A stretch of 56,251 nt of DNA from an uncultured Oscillospiraceae bacterium (GTDB lineage Bacteria; Bacillota; Clostridia; Oscillospirales; Oscillospiraceae), in assembly GCA_934567355.1 (NCBI GenBank), contig CAKTJC010000018.1, positions 1-56,251 of the forward strand, written 5' to 3'. Positions 1 to 7,592 of the stretch are shown piece after piece. Within the stretch, counting starts at the first letter, position 1, and every line of letters begins with the position of its first letter. The translations under genes were made by a program, and so were the position numbers. The notes below the pieces were generated by a model. It was not told where the DNA came from. It did not search any database and was given only the letters and a program-made list of their open reading frames with translations.

Positions 1-668
1 CGGTTGGAGCTGGTGGCAATGTTCAAATCGCGGCACACCTTTTCCATCCATTTGCTGCCGCTGCGGCCTACGGAGGCGATGATGTTGCGGCAGGTATAGC
101 GCTTCTCCCCTACCAAAACGTCATAGCCGCCCTCGGTGACCTCAATGCAGGAGACGGGAGATTCAAAGTGGAACTCCACCTCGTCCTTCAGCTCGTCATA
201 CAGTCGCCCCAGCACCACCAGGTTGATGTCCGTGCCCAAATGGCGGACGGAGGCATCCAGGAGCTTGAGCTTGTTCTGCATGCATTTTTTCTTCAGAGCG
301 GTGCCGGTGGTGGAATAGAGCTTGGTGCCCTCGCCGCCGTGGGACATATTGATCTCGTCCACGTACTGCATCAGCTCGATGGCCTGCTTCCGACCGATGT
401 GCTCGTAAAGGGTTCCACCGAAGTCGTTGGTAATATTATATTTTCCATCGGAAAAGGCACCGGCACCGCCGAAGCCGCTCATAATGGAGCAGGTGCGGCA
501 GCCGATGCAGGTTTTCACCTTCACGCCGTCAATGGGGCAGCGGCGCTTTGCCAGCGCAAAGCCTGCCTCAAAAACGGCGACCTTCAATTCCGGTCTCTTC
601 TTTTTCAGCTCGTAAGCGGCAAAAATTCCGCCGGGGCCTGCGCCCACAATGATAACATCGTAATCCAA
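1..668 (-). CDS. FAD-dependent dehydrogenase (COG2509-like), C-terminal part outside window
   Basis: Only the first ~223 residues are in the window; the gene runs off the left edge. The N-terminus is a Rossmann dinucleotide fold (DYDVIIVGAGPGGIFAAYEL), the FAD-binding start of the HI0933/COG2509 flavoprotein group. Downstream is a cysteine cluster (RRCP...KTCIGCRTC) followed by SGFGGAGAFSDGKYN, characteristic of this family. A TTG start at 668 is chosen because a GGAGG box lies just upstream and no ATG fits. A promoter with -35 TTGAAA and -10 TAGAAT lies at 702-730, so it is probably transcribed separately from the deacetylase gene before it. The substrate is unknown for the family; a redox role in the cytoplasm is inferred. 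Confidence 0.85.
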   Translation of the reverse strand, partial: MDYDVIIVGAGPGGIFAAYELKKKRPELKVAVFEAGFALAKRRCPIDGVKVKTCIGCRTCSIMSGFGGAGAFSDGKYNITNDFGGTLYEHIGRKQAIELMQYVDEINMSHGGEGTKLYSTTGTALKKKCMQNKLKLLDASVRHLGTDINLVVLGRLYDELKDEVEFHFESPVSCIEVTEGGYDVLVGEKRYTCRNIIASVGRSGSKWMEKVCRDLNIATSSN

Positions 669-701
669 AGGTATATCCTCCGTCTTGGTTTTGATGCTCC
701 C

Positions 702-730
702 ATTCTACCGCAAGAGAAGACATATTTCAA
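702..730 (-). promoter_or_regulatory. Promoter of the FAD-dependent dehydrogenase
   Basis: On the minus strand, TTGAAA (725-730) and TAGAAT (702-707) are separated by 17 bp. The TTG start follows about 34 bp downstream of the -10 box. Confidence 0.6.
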
Positions 731-743
731 GCCATATTATTGC

Positions 744-2213
744 TCAATTCAGGACGGGATGGTGGACGGCCGGGCTGTCCGTCTGAAGCGGGAGGAATTG
801 ATAGCCGCTGCGCAGCCCCCACTGGATGATCTGCTCGACGGCATCCACGCTGAAGGAATGGATGTCGTGCTGGAGCACCACGCTGTACTGGATATCGCCG
901 ATGCCGCTCACCACATTCTGGTAGACCTGTGCGCCGCTTTTCGCTCCGCCGGCGTCATTGCTGTCCACATTCCAGTCGAAATAGGAAAATCCGCATGCCG
1001 TCACCGCCTGGGTCAGGTAGGTCATGATTCCCCTGTTCTTTCGGCTGATGGTATTGGAGCTTCCGCCGGGGAATCGAAGCAGCCAGGTTTCGGTGCCTGT
1101 CGCATCCCGGATGATCTGCTGCATCTGAAATAGATCCTGAAAATATGCCTCCGGACTGGCATAGATCTGCTGGTAGCGATGGGAGCAGGTGTGGATGCCG
1201 ATGCTGTGGCCTTCGTCCACGATGCGCCGCAGCGTGTCCTCATAGCCCGTGTTTACCACGAAGAAGGTGGCATGGACATTATATTTCTTCAGAATATCCA
1301 GGAGCCTGTCCGTATCGGGACCGGGGCCGTCGTCAAAGGTGAGGTAGATGGTTTTTCCCTTCGGATAAATAACGGCGGGAGGCTGCCAGGGCGTGGTGGT
1401 CAGGGTGCGCTGCGCCACCGTCTCATGGCCGTCGCTGTCGGTGACGCGGTAGGTCAGGTGGTAGGTGTCCGGCTGATAGCGGACAAAGGGGTGATCGATG
1501 GTGACGGAGACCTGCGCCGTCAGGTCTCCGTCCCGCTTGTCGGCCGCCGCATAACCGGGGTCGGAAAAATCATTGCCCAGCGGCACCGTTACATTCTCCC
1601 CGCCCGTCAGGATGAGCTCCGGCGGATAATCATCGAAGATTGGGATCTGCCGCTCTGCGCTGGCATAATTGCCGGAGGAATCCGCCACGCTGTAGAGAAT
1701 TTTTCCATCCTCCACCGTGCGGGTCACCCGGGCTGTAATGTCGCCGTCATAATTATCAAAGGCAGTGTAGCCCGCCTCCTGATATTCCGGCTGGGGCTGC
1801 AGATCCGGAGCATCCGGCACCAGGGTGATGACCGGGCTGACGGTATCCACCGTGCGCACGGTGCGGACAGCATTGGCCTCCAGCCCCAGCCAGGACGCAT
1901 GGTATTGCAGCGCATATTTCCCGATTTTTGTTTCATTTACGCTGCCGGAAATCTGGGCGTCCGCGCCTATTTTCAGGCCGTCCTTCCAGAATTCCGTTCC
2001 ACGCAGCACAACGCAATAGCCCGGCTCCCGGTAGGGCTGCCCGAATTCGACGCTTGCCGTATCCCCGCCCAGCAGCTCCAACTCCAGTGTGAATCGGTTC
2101 AGCCCGAAAAAGATGCAGTACAGCGCCGCCACAAAGAAAACAATGCCCAGAAGGATAAACGGACAGATGATCCTTTTCCTGCTGCGGTTTGCCCGAAGAT
2201 AATCCTGCTCCAT
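744..2213 (-). CDS. Membrane-anchored polysaccharide deacetylase with Ig-like repeats
   Basis: 489 aa. A basic N-terminus and one membrane helix (about residues 17-38) place the rest outside the cell. Residues ~45-285 are three Ig-like DUF5011-type repeats (recognisable by EPGY, EAGYTAFDNYDGDIT and DPGYAAADKRDGDLT). Residues ~290-480 are a NodB/CE4 deacetylase: TFDDGPGPDT supplies the catalytic and metal Asp, HTCSH the metal histidines, LRFPGGS motif 3, DWNVDSND motif 4 and VVLQHDIH the last catalytic histidine. All CE4 motifs look intact, so it probably removes acetyl groups from peptidoglycan or another surface glycan. It lies 63 bp downstream of the PfkB kinase on the same strand and may share its promoter. 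Confidence 0.92.
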   Translation of the reverse strand: MEQDYLRANRSRKRIICPFILLGIVFFVAALYCIFFGLNRFTLELELLGGDTASVEFGQPYREPGYCVVLRGTEFWKDGLKIGADAQISGSVNETKIGKYALQYHASWLGLEANAVRTVRTVDTVSPVITLVPDAPDLQPQPEYQEAGYTAFDNYDGDITARVTRTVEDGKILYSVADSSGNYASAERQIPIFDDYPPELILTGGENVTVPLGNDFSDPGYAAADKRDGDLTAQVSVTIDHPFVRYQPDTYHLTYRVTDSDGHETVAQRTLTTTPWQPPAVIYPKGKTIYLTFDDGPGPDTDRLLDILKKYNVHATFFVVNTGYEDTLRRIVDEGHSIGIHTCSHRYQQIYASPEAYFQDLFQMQQIIRDATGTETWLLRFPGGSSNTISRKNRGIMTYLTQAVTACGFSYFDWNVDSNDAGGAKSGAQVYQNVVSGIGDIQYSVVLQHDIHSFSVDAVEQIIQWGLRSGYQFLPLQTDSPAVHHPVLN

Positions 2214-2276
2214 GCTTCTCTCTTCCTCTCAGAGGGCAGATTTCTTTTGCCGCCCGCAGGCGGCAAAGGATGTACG

Positions 2277-3212
2277 TTATTCCTCCGGAACCACAATGTC
2301 AAGGCCAAGCTCCCTCGGACGGAAGCGGGGGCAGACGCTTTCCGAAGTGACGATCACGGAGGAAGCCAGGTATGTACCGATCTCGCATGCCTGCCGCAGA
2401 TCCTTGCCGTAGGTCAGGCCGATGGCTGCACCGGCGCAGAAGGCATCCCCCGCCCCGGTGGTATCCCTCACATGCACGGGACGCGCCGGGCAGTGGCCGC
2501 GGGTGCCGCTGCGATCCGCGTATACCGCGCCGCTGCTCCCCATGGTGACGATCATGCTGCTGATGCAGGCAGCCTGGGTCTTTTCTGCGATGATTTCCGA
2601 CAGACGATCCGGTGTTTCGTTGGAATAATCCGACGAAAACAGGATGCCCGCTTCCTGCTGATTGCATACAAAGCAATCCACTTTCATCAGAAAATCCCGG
2701 CGTTCCAGCGCAATTCTCATATTGGAAACCACGGCAAAAACTTTTTTATGATACTTATTTGCCAGCCGGAACACCCGCTTGATGATTTCTTTCTCCAAAT
2801 CAATCTCAATGATGATGCTGTCCGCCTGGCTGAAAATCTCGTCTCCCTGCTCGTCCAGAATATCTGCAATGGGAGACAAATCCGGGCGTTTGGAAATAGA
2901 TGCCACCACATCGCCCTCGTTGTTGAATACCGCCAGCCAGGTGCCAATGCCGTTGGAGGTTTTGCGAATGTAATCCACGTTGACCTTGTGTTTTTTCAGC
3001 TTCCGCAGCACATCCTCTCCGGTACCGCTTTTGTCCACCAGACTGACAAAGGTGGGGCGCAGCTCGCAGTTTGCCACATCCTCTGCCACATTGCGCCCAA
3101 CGCCGCCGTGGATTTGCTCCACCCGTCCCGCGTTCTTCCCTGCCGGAATGTAGGCATCCTCCGGATAGCCCTTGATATCTACAAAAGTCGCTCCGATGAC
3201 TACGATTCCCAT
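2277..3212 (-). CDS. PfkB-family carbohydrate/nucleoside kinase
   Basis: 311 aa, normal length for the ribokinase/PfkB family. The N-terminal strand GIVVIGATFVDIKG and the GGVGRN substrate-binding segment (about residues 37-42) are typical. The C-terminal signature DTTGAGDAFCAG carries the catalytic Asp and the anion hole. The family phosphorylates sugars or nucleosides such as ribose, fructose-6-phosphate or pseudouridine; I cannot assign the substrate from sequence alone. A promoter with TATAAT stands upstream at 3241-3268, and GAGGAATTTTTC precedes the ATG. The following gene is the deacetylase. Confidence 0.9.
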   Translation of the reverse strand: MGIVVIGATFVDIKGYPEDAYIPAGKNAGRVEQIHGGVGRNVAEDVANCELRPTFVSLVDKSGTGEDVLRKLKKHKVNVDYIRKTSNGIGTWLAVFNNEGDVVASISKRPDLSPIADILDEQGDEIFSQADSIIIEIDLEKEIIKRVFRLANKYHKKVFAVVSNMRIALERRDFLMKVDCFVCNQQEAGILFSSDYSNETPDRLSEIIAEKTQAACISSMIVTMGSSGAVYADRSGTRGHCPARPVHVRDTTGAGDAFCAGAAIGLTYGKDLRQACEIGTYLASSVIVTSESVCPRFRPRELGLDIVVPEE

Positions 3213-3240
3213 GAAAAATTCCTCCCATTTATTTTTGTAT

Positions 3241-3268
3241 ATTATACCATGTTTTTACCTGATTTCAA
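3241..3268 (-). promoter_or_regulatory. Promoter of the PfkB kinase gene
   Basis: Minus-strand TTGAAA (3263-3268) and TATAAT (3241-3246) with a 16-bp spacer. The intergenic region to tex is divergent; a second TATAAT near 3314-3320 on the plus strand probably serves tex but has no good -35 box. Confidence 0.65.
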
Positions 3269-3349
3269 CAAAATCTTCCCTGGCTGCACCACTTCCCTAT
3301 TTTCTCAAATCATGGTATAATAATAGAAAATAATTCTGGAGGATATTCG

Positions 3350-5491
3350 ATGCAAGCAATCGCAAAAATACTGGCTGAAGAACTGAACCAGAAGCAGGAA
3401 TATGTGGAAAATGTCATCACCCTGATTGACCAGGGCAACACCATTCCCTTTATTGCCCGCTATCGCAAGGAAATGCACGGCACCATGGACGACACCACCC
3501 TGCGTAATTTGGAAACCCGGCTGACCTATCTTCGAAATTTGGAGCAGCGCCGGGAGGAGGTCAAAAAAGCCATCGACAACCAGGGAAAACTGACCGAAGC
3601 CTTGGTTTCTTCCCTGGATGCTGCCCAAACCATGGCAGAAGTAGAGGATTTGTATCGCCCCTATAAGCAGAAACGGCGCACCAGAGGCTCCATTGCCCGG
3701 GAAAAGGGGCTTGCCCCCTTGGCAGAGGCGATTTTTGCCCAGGACGGTCAATCTCCGGAACTGCTGGCAAAGGACTATGTCAATGAAGAAGCCGGTGTCA
3801 GCACAGTGGAGGAGGCCCTTGCCGGTGCCAACGACATCATTGCCGAAGACCTCTCGGACAGCGCAGACATCCGCAAGACGCTGCGGGACACGATTATGCG
3901 TCGGGGCAGCCTGGTTTGCAAGACTGCGGATGCGGAGACAGAAAGCGTCTATTCCCTTTACTATGACTTTAACCAGCCCATTCCCCGGCTGCTGAATCAC
4001 CAGATTCTGGCAATCAACCGAGGCGAAAAAGAAGGACTGCTGAAGGTCAGCGTGGCAGTTCCCGGCAACGAGGGTGCTGCGGTGGTGTGCCGTGCCGCCC
4101 TGAAACCCCAGAAGAACATCTCCCTGTTCGTCCGGGCAGCGGCAGAGGATTCCTATGAGCGGCTGATTTTCCCCTCCATTTCCCGGGAAATCCGCAGCGA
4201 GCTGACCGACCGTGCCAGCCAAGGTGCCATTCACAATTTTGCGCTGAACCTGAAGCCGCTGCTGATGCAGCCCCCGGTAAAGGGCTTTGTCACCATGGGA
4301 CTGGACCCCGGATACCGCAACGGCTGCAAGGTTGCCGTTGTGGACGCCACCGGTAAGGTGCTCGACACCGCTGTGGTATACCCCACCTTCAGTGAGCGGA
4401 AAAAGCAGGAGGCAATTGCCACTCTCTCCGGCCTGATGCGCAGACACGGCGTCAGGCACATTGCAATCGGCAACGGAACAGCCTCCCGGGAGACGGAGGC
4501 CATGACGGTGGAGCTGCTTCGCTCCTTCCCGGAAGCGAGCTATGCCATTGTCAACGAGGCGGGTGCATCCGTCTATTCCGCCTCTCCCCTGGCGGCAGAG
4601 GAATTCCCGAACTACGATGTAAATCTGCGCTCCGCCGTGTCCATTGCCCGGCGGCTCCAGGATCCTCTGGCAGAGCTGGTAAAAATTGACCCCAAGGCCA
4701 TTGGCGTTGGGCAGTATCAGCACGATTGCCCTCAAAAGGAGCTGGATGCGGCACTGGGCGCCGTGGTGGAGGACTGCGTCAACGCCGTGGGTGTTGATGT
4801 AAATACCGCCTCGCGCAGCCTGCTCGAGCAGGTATCCGGCCTGAACAGCACCACGGCAAAAAACATTGTTGCCTATCGGGAGGAGAACGGCTCCTTCACT
4901 GGAAGAAGCCAGCTCAAGAAGGTACCGAAGCTTGGGTCGAAGGCCTTTGAGCAGTGCGCAGGCTTCCTGCGGATCCCCGAAAGCCGAGAAGTGCTGGATA
5001 ATACCGGCGTTCATCCGGAGTCCTATCCGGCCGCAAAGGCGCTGCTGCAGCTGCTGAATGTCGCCGACCGTGCCGCACTCCCCCGGGCACTGGAGGAATA
5101 CGGCATTGCCAAGGCCGCCGAGGCCTGCGGCGTGGGCGAGCCGACCCTCGCGGACATTGCAAAGGAGCTTGCCAAGCCCGGACGGGATCCCCGCGACGAG
5201 CTGCCTGCGCCGATCCTGCGCAAGGACGTGCTGGAAATGAAGGACTTGAAGCCCGGCATGGAGCTGACCGGCACTGTGCGCAACGTGATCGACTTCGGCG
5301 TCTTTGTGGACATCGGCGTCCACCAGGACGGCCTGGTGCATATTTCCGAGGTCGCGAACCGCCGTCTGCACCACCCCAGCGAAGCTGTAAAGGTCGGAGA
5401 TGTAGTCAAGGTCGTGGTGCTGAGCGTGGATGAAAAGCGGCACCGCATCAGCCTGAGCATGAAGCAGGCGGGCAAAGGTGCGGCACATTAA
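3350..5491 (+). CDS. tex: Tex family RNA-binding transcription accessory protein
   Basis: 713 aa, full family length. It opens with the Tex N-terminal helical region (QGNTIPFIARYRKEMHG, a signature segment). A YqgF/RNase H-like domain follows (TMGLDPGYRNGCKVAVVD, about residues 315-450), then helix-hairpin-helix repeats (about 490-560) and a C-terminal S1 domain (ELTGTVRNVIDFGVFVDIG...HISE, about 640-705). Tex proteins bind nucleic acid and affect transcription and RNA turnover. GGAGG lies 7 bases before the ATG. No nearby partner gene defines a more specific role. Confidence 0.96.
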   Translation: MQAIAKILAEELNQKQEYVENVITLIDQGNTIPFIARYRKEMHGTMDDTTLRNLETRLTYLRNLEQRREEVKKAIDNQGKLTEALVSSLDAAQTMAEVEDLYRPYKQKRRTRGSIAREKGLAPLAEAIFAQDGQSPELLAKDYVNEEAGVSTVEEALAGANDIIAEDLSDSADIRKTLRDTIMRRGSLVCKTADAETESVYSLYYDFNQPIPRLLNHQILAINRGEKEGLLKVSVAVPGNEGAAVVCRAALKPQKNISLFVRAAAEDSYERLIFPSISREIRSELTDRASQGAIHNFALNLKPLLMQPPVKGFVTMGLDPGYRNGCKVAVVDATGKVLDTAVVYPTFSERKKQEAIATLSGLMRRHGVRHIAIGNGTASRETEAMTVELLRSFPEASYAIVNEAGASVYSASPLAAEEFPNYDVNLRSAVSIARRLQDPLAELVKIDPKAIGVGQYQHDCPQKELDAALGAVVEDCVNAVGVDVNTASRSLLEQVSGLNSTTAKNIVAYREENGSFTGRSQLKKVPKLGSKAFEQCAGFLRIPESREVLDNTGVHPESYPAAKALLQLLNVADRAALPRALEEYGIAKAAEACGVGEPTLADIAKELAKPGRDPRDELPAPILRKDVLEMKDLKPGMELTGTVRNVIDFGVFVDIGVHQDGLVHISEVANRRLHHPSEAVKVGDVVKVVVLSVDEKRHRISLSMKQAGKGAAH

Positions 5492-5530
5492 GGCGCTGCC
5501 GGGTGCAAAAACCGGACAATTCCGCACTTC

Positions 5531-5559
5531 TTGACATTATTTGAGATTTGTTATATAAT
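5531..5559 (+). promoter_or_regulatory. Consensus sigma-70/A promoter of the LRR gene
   Basis: TTGACA (5531-5536), 17-bp spacer, TATAAT (5554-5559): an exact consensus match. It fixes the LRR start at 5594, because the upstream in-frame codons fall inside the promoter. Confidence 0.85.
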
Positions 5560-5593
5560 CCAGAGCAGTAATCCCTTGATTGGAGATTTTTCT

Positions 5594-7315
5594 ATGCGGA
5601 AATTTACAAGATTTTTGGTACCGATGCTGTTGGGTCTGCTGGTGATCGCCAGTGTTTTCTGGTATTTGTTCGTGTATGACCGGGCGTTCACCCGGGACTT
5701 TCTGCTGAAGGAAGCCCGCATCAACGATGCACGGAATCACACCGCCCTCTCTTCGTGGTTCTACAAGCTCGCCTATGCCCACTCCGGCAACGACGAGGAT
5801 GTGGCGCTGGAGCTGGCGCAGCAATATAAAGCCGATGGAAATTATACCAAGGCGGAGGTTTACCTTTCAAAGGCGATCAGTTCCGCTCCCAGTGCAGAGC
5901 TGTACACTGCTCTTTCCGACACCTATGTGGTGCAGGACAAGCTGAAGGATGCCGTGACACTGCTCGCCGGCATCCCGGATGAAAAGATCCACGCTGAACT
6001 GGAAGCCGCCCGCCCCACTGCCCCTGTCCCCTCCGAGGCTCCCGGCTTCTACAACACTTACGCAAATATTGCGCTTTCCAGCTCTTCCGGCACAATTTAT
6101 TACACCATCAACGGTGATTATCCGTCCATCCAAAGTACCCCCTACTCCGAACCCATCAAACTTCCCCTGGGCGAAACGGTGATCCAATGCATCAGTGTGG
6201 ATGAAAGCGGTCTGGTCAGCCCCCTCAGCGTGCTGGTCTATACCGTAGGCGGCGTGGTAGAGCCTGCCATCTTCATGGATTCGGATATTGAATTTGCCCT
6301 GCGTGACCAGCTTGGGATGACCAGAACCGAGGAGCTCTACACCAACGACCTGTGGGCAGTTACAGAGTTTACCGTGCCCGCCCAGGCGCGTACACTGGAA
6401 GATCTGTCCAAACTGACCCATGTGGAAAGCCTGACCATCACCAATCTCCCGAATGGGAGCTTGCAGGATCTTGCGACGCTCACAGAGCTGCGTTCCCTGG
6501 ATCTGACCGGCTGCCGTTTTGCTGCCTCCGAATTGGAAGTGCTGGCAAAGCTGCCGAAACTTGAAAAACTGGTGCTTTCCAACTGCGGCTTGAGTACCCT
6601 TGCAAACCTTCAGGAGGTAACATCACTAACCTACCTGGACATCAGCAACAATACCATCCGCAATCTGGAACCGCTGCAGAAAATGGAGCACCTCCAGGAA
6701 CTCTACATGAAGCTGAATGCCATCACCTCCCTGGACGTGCTGGCTTACCTGTACAATCTGGAAAAGCTGGATGTGTCCTTTAACTCCGTCAGCTCACTGA
6801 TCCCGCTGGCGCAGTGCAGCAAGCTCACATGGCTGGATGTTTCCAACAACACCATCTCCAGCATCGACGGCATTGCCAATCTGAAGCTTCTGACCTCTCT
6901 GTCTCTGAACTACAACAGTCTGAGCGACATTTCCGCCCTGGGTGCATGCACACAGCTGAAGGAATTGAGCTTTACAAACAACAGTGTGTATGACCTTTCT
7001 AATCTGGGGTCGTTGTACAATCTGGAGATCATTGATTTCTCCTACAACAATATTCCTGCATTGCCCGCCTGGCCCCAGAACAGCGCACTGCGCGTCGTCC
7101 AGGGATCTCACAACAACGTTAACAGTGTATACGTTCTGAGCGGAATGTCAAATCTGACCTACGTGTCCATGGATTACAACAGCCTGACGGACATCAATGC
7201 TTTGGCGAACTGCCCGAATCTGGTGCAGGTGAATGTGTACGGAAACCCGATTTCCGATGTTTCCGAGCTCACCTCCCACAGCATCATCGTCAACTACGAC
7301 CCCACGATGCAATGA
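5594..7315 (+). CDS. Membrane-anchored leucine-rich repeat protein with TPR-like and CHB_HEX_C-type domains
   Basis: About 573 aa from the ATG at 5594, preceded by GGAG. One N-terminal membrane helix (FLVPMLLGLLVIASVFWYLF) is followed by a short TPR-like helical region with SGNDEDVALELAQQYKADGN. Then comes a chitobiase/hexosaminidase C-terminal-like beta domain (GTIYYTINGDYPS...TPYSEPI). The C-terminal ~330 residues are regular 22-residue LRRs (LTYLDISNNTIRNLEPL, LEKLDVSFNSVSSLIPL). The topology suggests an extracytoplasmic protein-binding or surface role. It has its own consensus promoter and terminator, so it is monocistronic. The exact ligand is unknown. Confidence 0.85.
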   Translation: MRKFTRFLVPMLLGLLVIASVFWYLFVYDRAFTRDFLLKEARINDARNHTALSSWFYKLAYAHSGNDEDVALELAQQYKADGNYTKAEVYLSKAISSAPSAELYTALSDTYVVQDKLKDAVTLLAGIPDEKIHAELEAARPTAPVPSEAPGFYNTYANIALSSSSGTIYYTINGDYPSIQSTPYSEPIKLPLGETVIQCISVDESGLVSPLSVLVYTVGGVVEPAIFMDSDIEFALRDQLGMTRTEELYTNDLWAVTEFTVPAQARTLEDLSKLTHVESLTITNLPNGSLQDLATLTELRSLDLTGCRFAASELEVLAKLPKLEKLVLSNCGLSTLANLQEVTSLTYLDISNNTIRNLEPLQKMEHLQELYMKLNAITSLDVLAYLYNLEKLDVSFNSVSSLIPLAQCSKLTWLDVSNNTISSIDGIANLKLLTSLSLNYNSLSDISALGACTQLKELSFTNNSVYDLSNLGSLYNLEIIDFSYNNIPALPAWPQNSALRVVQGSHNNVNSVYVLSGMSNLTYVSMDYNSLTDINALANCPNLVQVNVYGNPISDVSELTSHSIIVNYDPTMQ

Positions 7316-7330
7316 TAGAACCAATTTTCA

Positions 7331-7362
7331 GCCGGTGCATTTGCGTGCACCGGCTGGTTTTT
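7331..7362 (+). terminator. Terminator of the LRR gene
   Basis: Ten-base-pair GC-rich stem (GCCGGTGCA / TGCACCGGC) followed by TGGTTTTTG, 15 bases after the LRR stop codon. Confidence 0.8.
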
Positions 7363-7368
7363 GCATAC

Positions 7369-7400
7369 AAAAAAGTCCGCAAGCAAATTGCTTGCGGACT
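7369..7400 (-). terminator. Terminator of tRNA-Asp
   Basis: Minus-strand hairpin with an 11-bp perfect stem (AGTCCGCAAGC paired with GCTTGCGGACT) followed by a run of T, directly after the tRNA 3' end. Confidence 0.85.
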
Positions 7401-7401
7401 T

Positions 7402-7478
7402 TGGCGACCCGGAACGGACTCGAACCGTCGACCTCCAGCGTGACAGGCTGGCGTGCTAACCGACTGCACCACCGGGCC
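7402..7478 (-). tRNA. tRNA-Asp (anticodon GTC)
   Basis: The minus strand folds as a complete cloverleaf: acceptor GGCCCGG pairs with CCGGGTC, the anticodon loop is CTGTCAC giving GTC, and the T arm has GGTTCGAGTCC. Discriminator G and an encoded CCA end the gene. A promoter (TTTACA / TATAAT) lies upstream and an intrinsic terminator follows. Confidence 0.95.
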
Positions 7479-7496
7479 GTGCTCGGAACAGGATGA

Positions 7497-7525
7497 ATTA
7501 TAGCAGATAATTCCGCATTTGTAAA
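7497..7525 (-). promoter_or_regulatory. Promoter of tRNA-Asp
   Basis: Minus-strand TTTACA (7520-7525), 17-bp spacer and TATAAT (7497-7502), ending about 19 bp before the mature tRNA 5' end. Confidence 0.75.
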
Positions 7526-7540
7526 GTAGAAATTTTGAAA

Positions 7541-7577
7541 ACGGGTCTGAAGACCGTCTTACAGCTTTCAGACCCGT
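7541..7577 (-). terminator. Terminator of the blaI / M56 operon
   Basis: Ten-base-pair perfect stem (ACGGGTCTGA / TCAGACCCGT) with TTTTC following on the minus strand, just after the stop codon of the M56 protease gene. Confidence 0.7.
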
Positions 7578-7592
7578 TGGCGTGTCATGTTC

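Noticed and set aside
3305..5527. Long minus-strand open frame opposite tex
   Set aside because: Antisense to Tex; includes the tex promoter side and has no plausible start signal.
5531..5593. Upstream extension of the LRR gene
   Set aside because: The extension begins in the -35 box of a consensus promoter, and the ATG at 5594 has its own GGAG.
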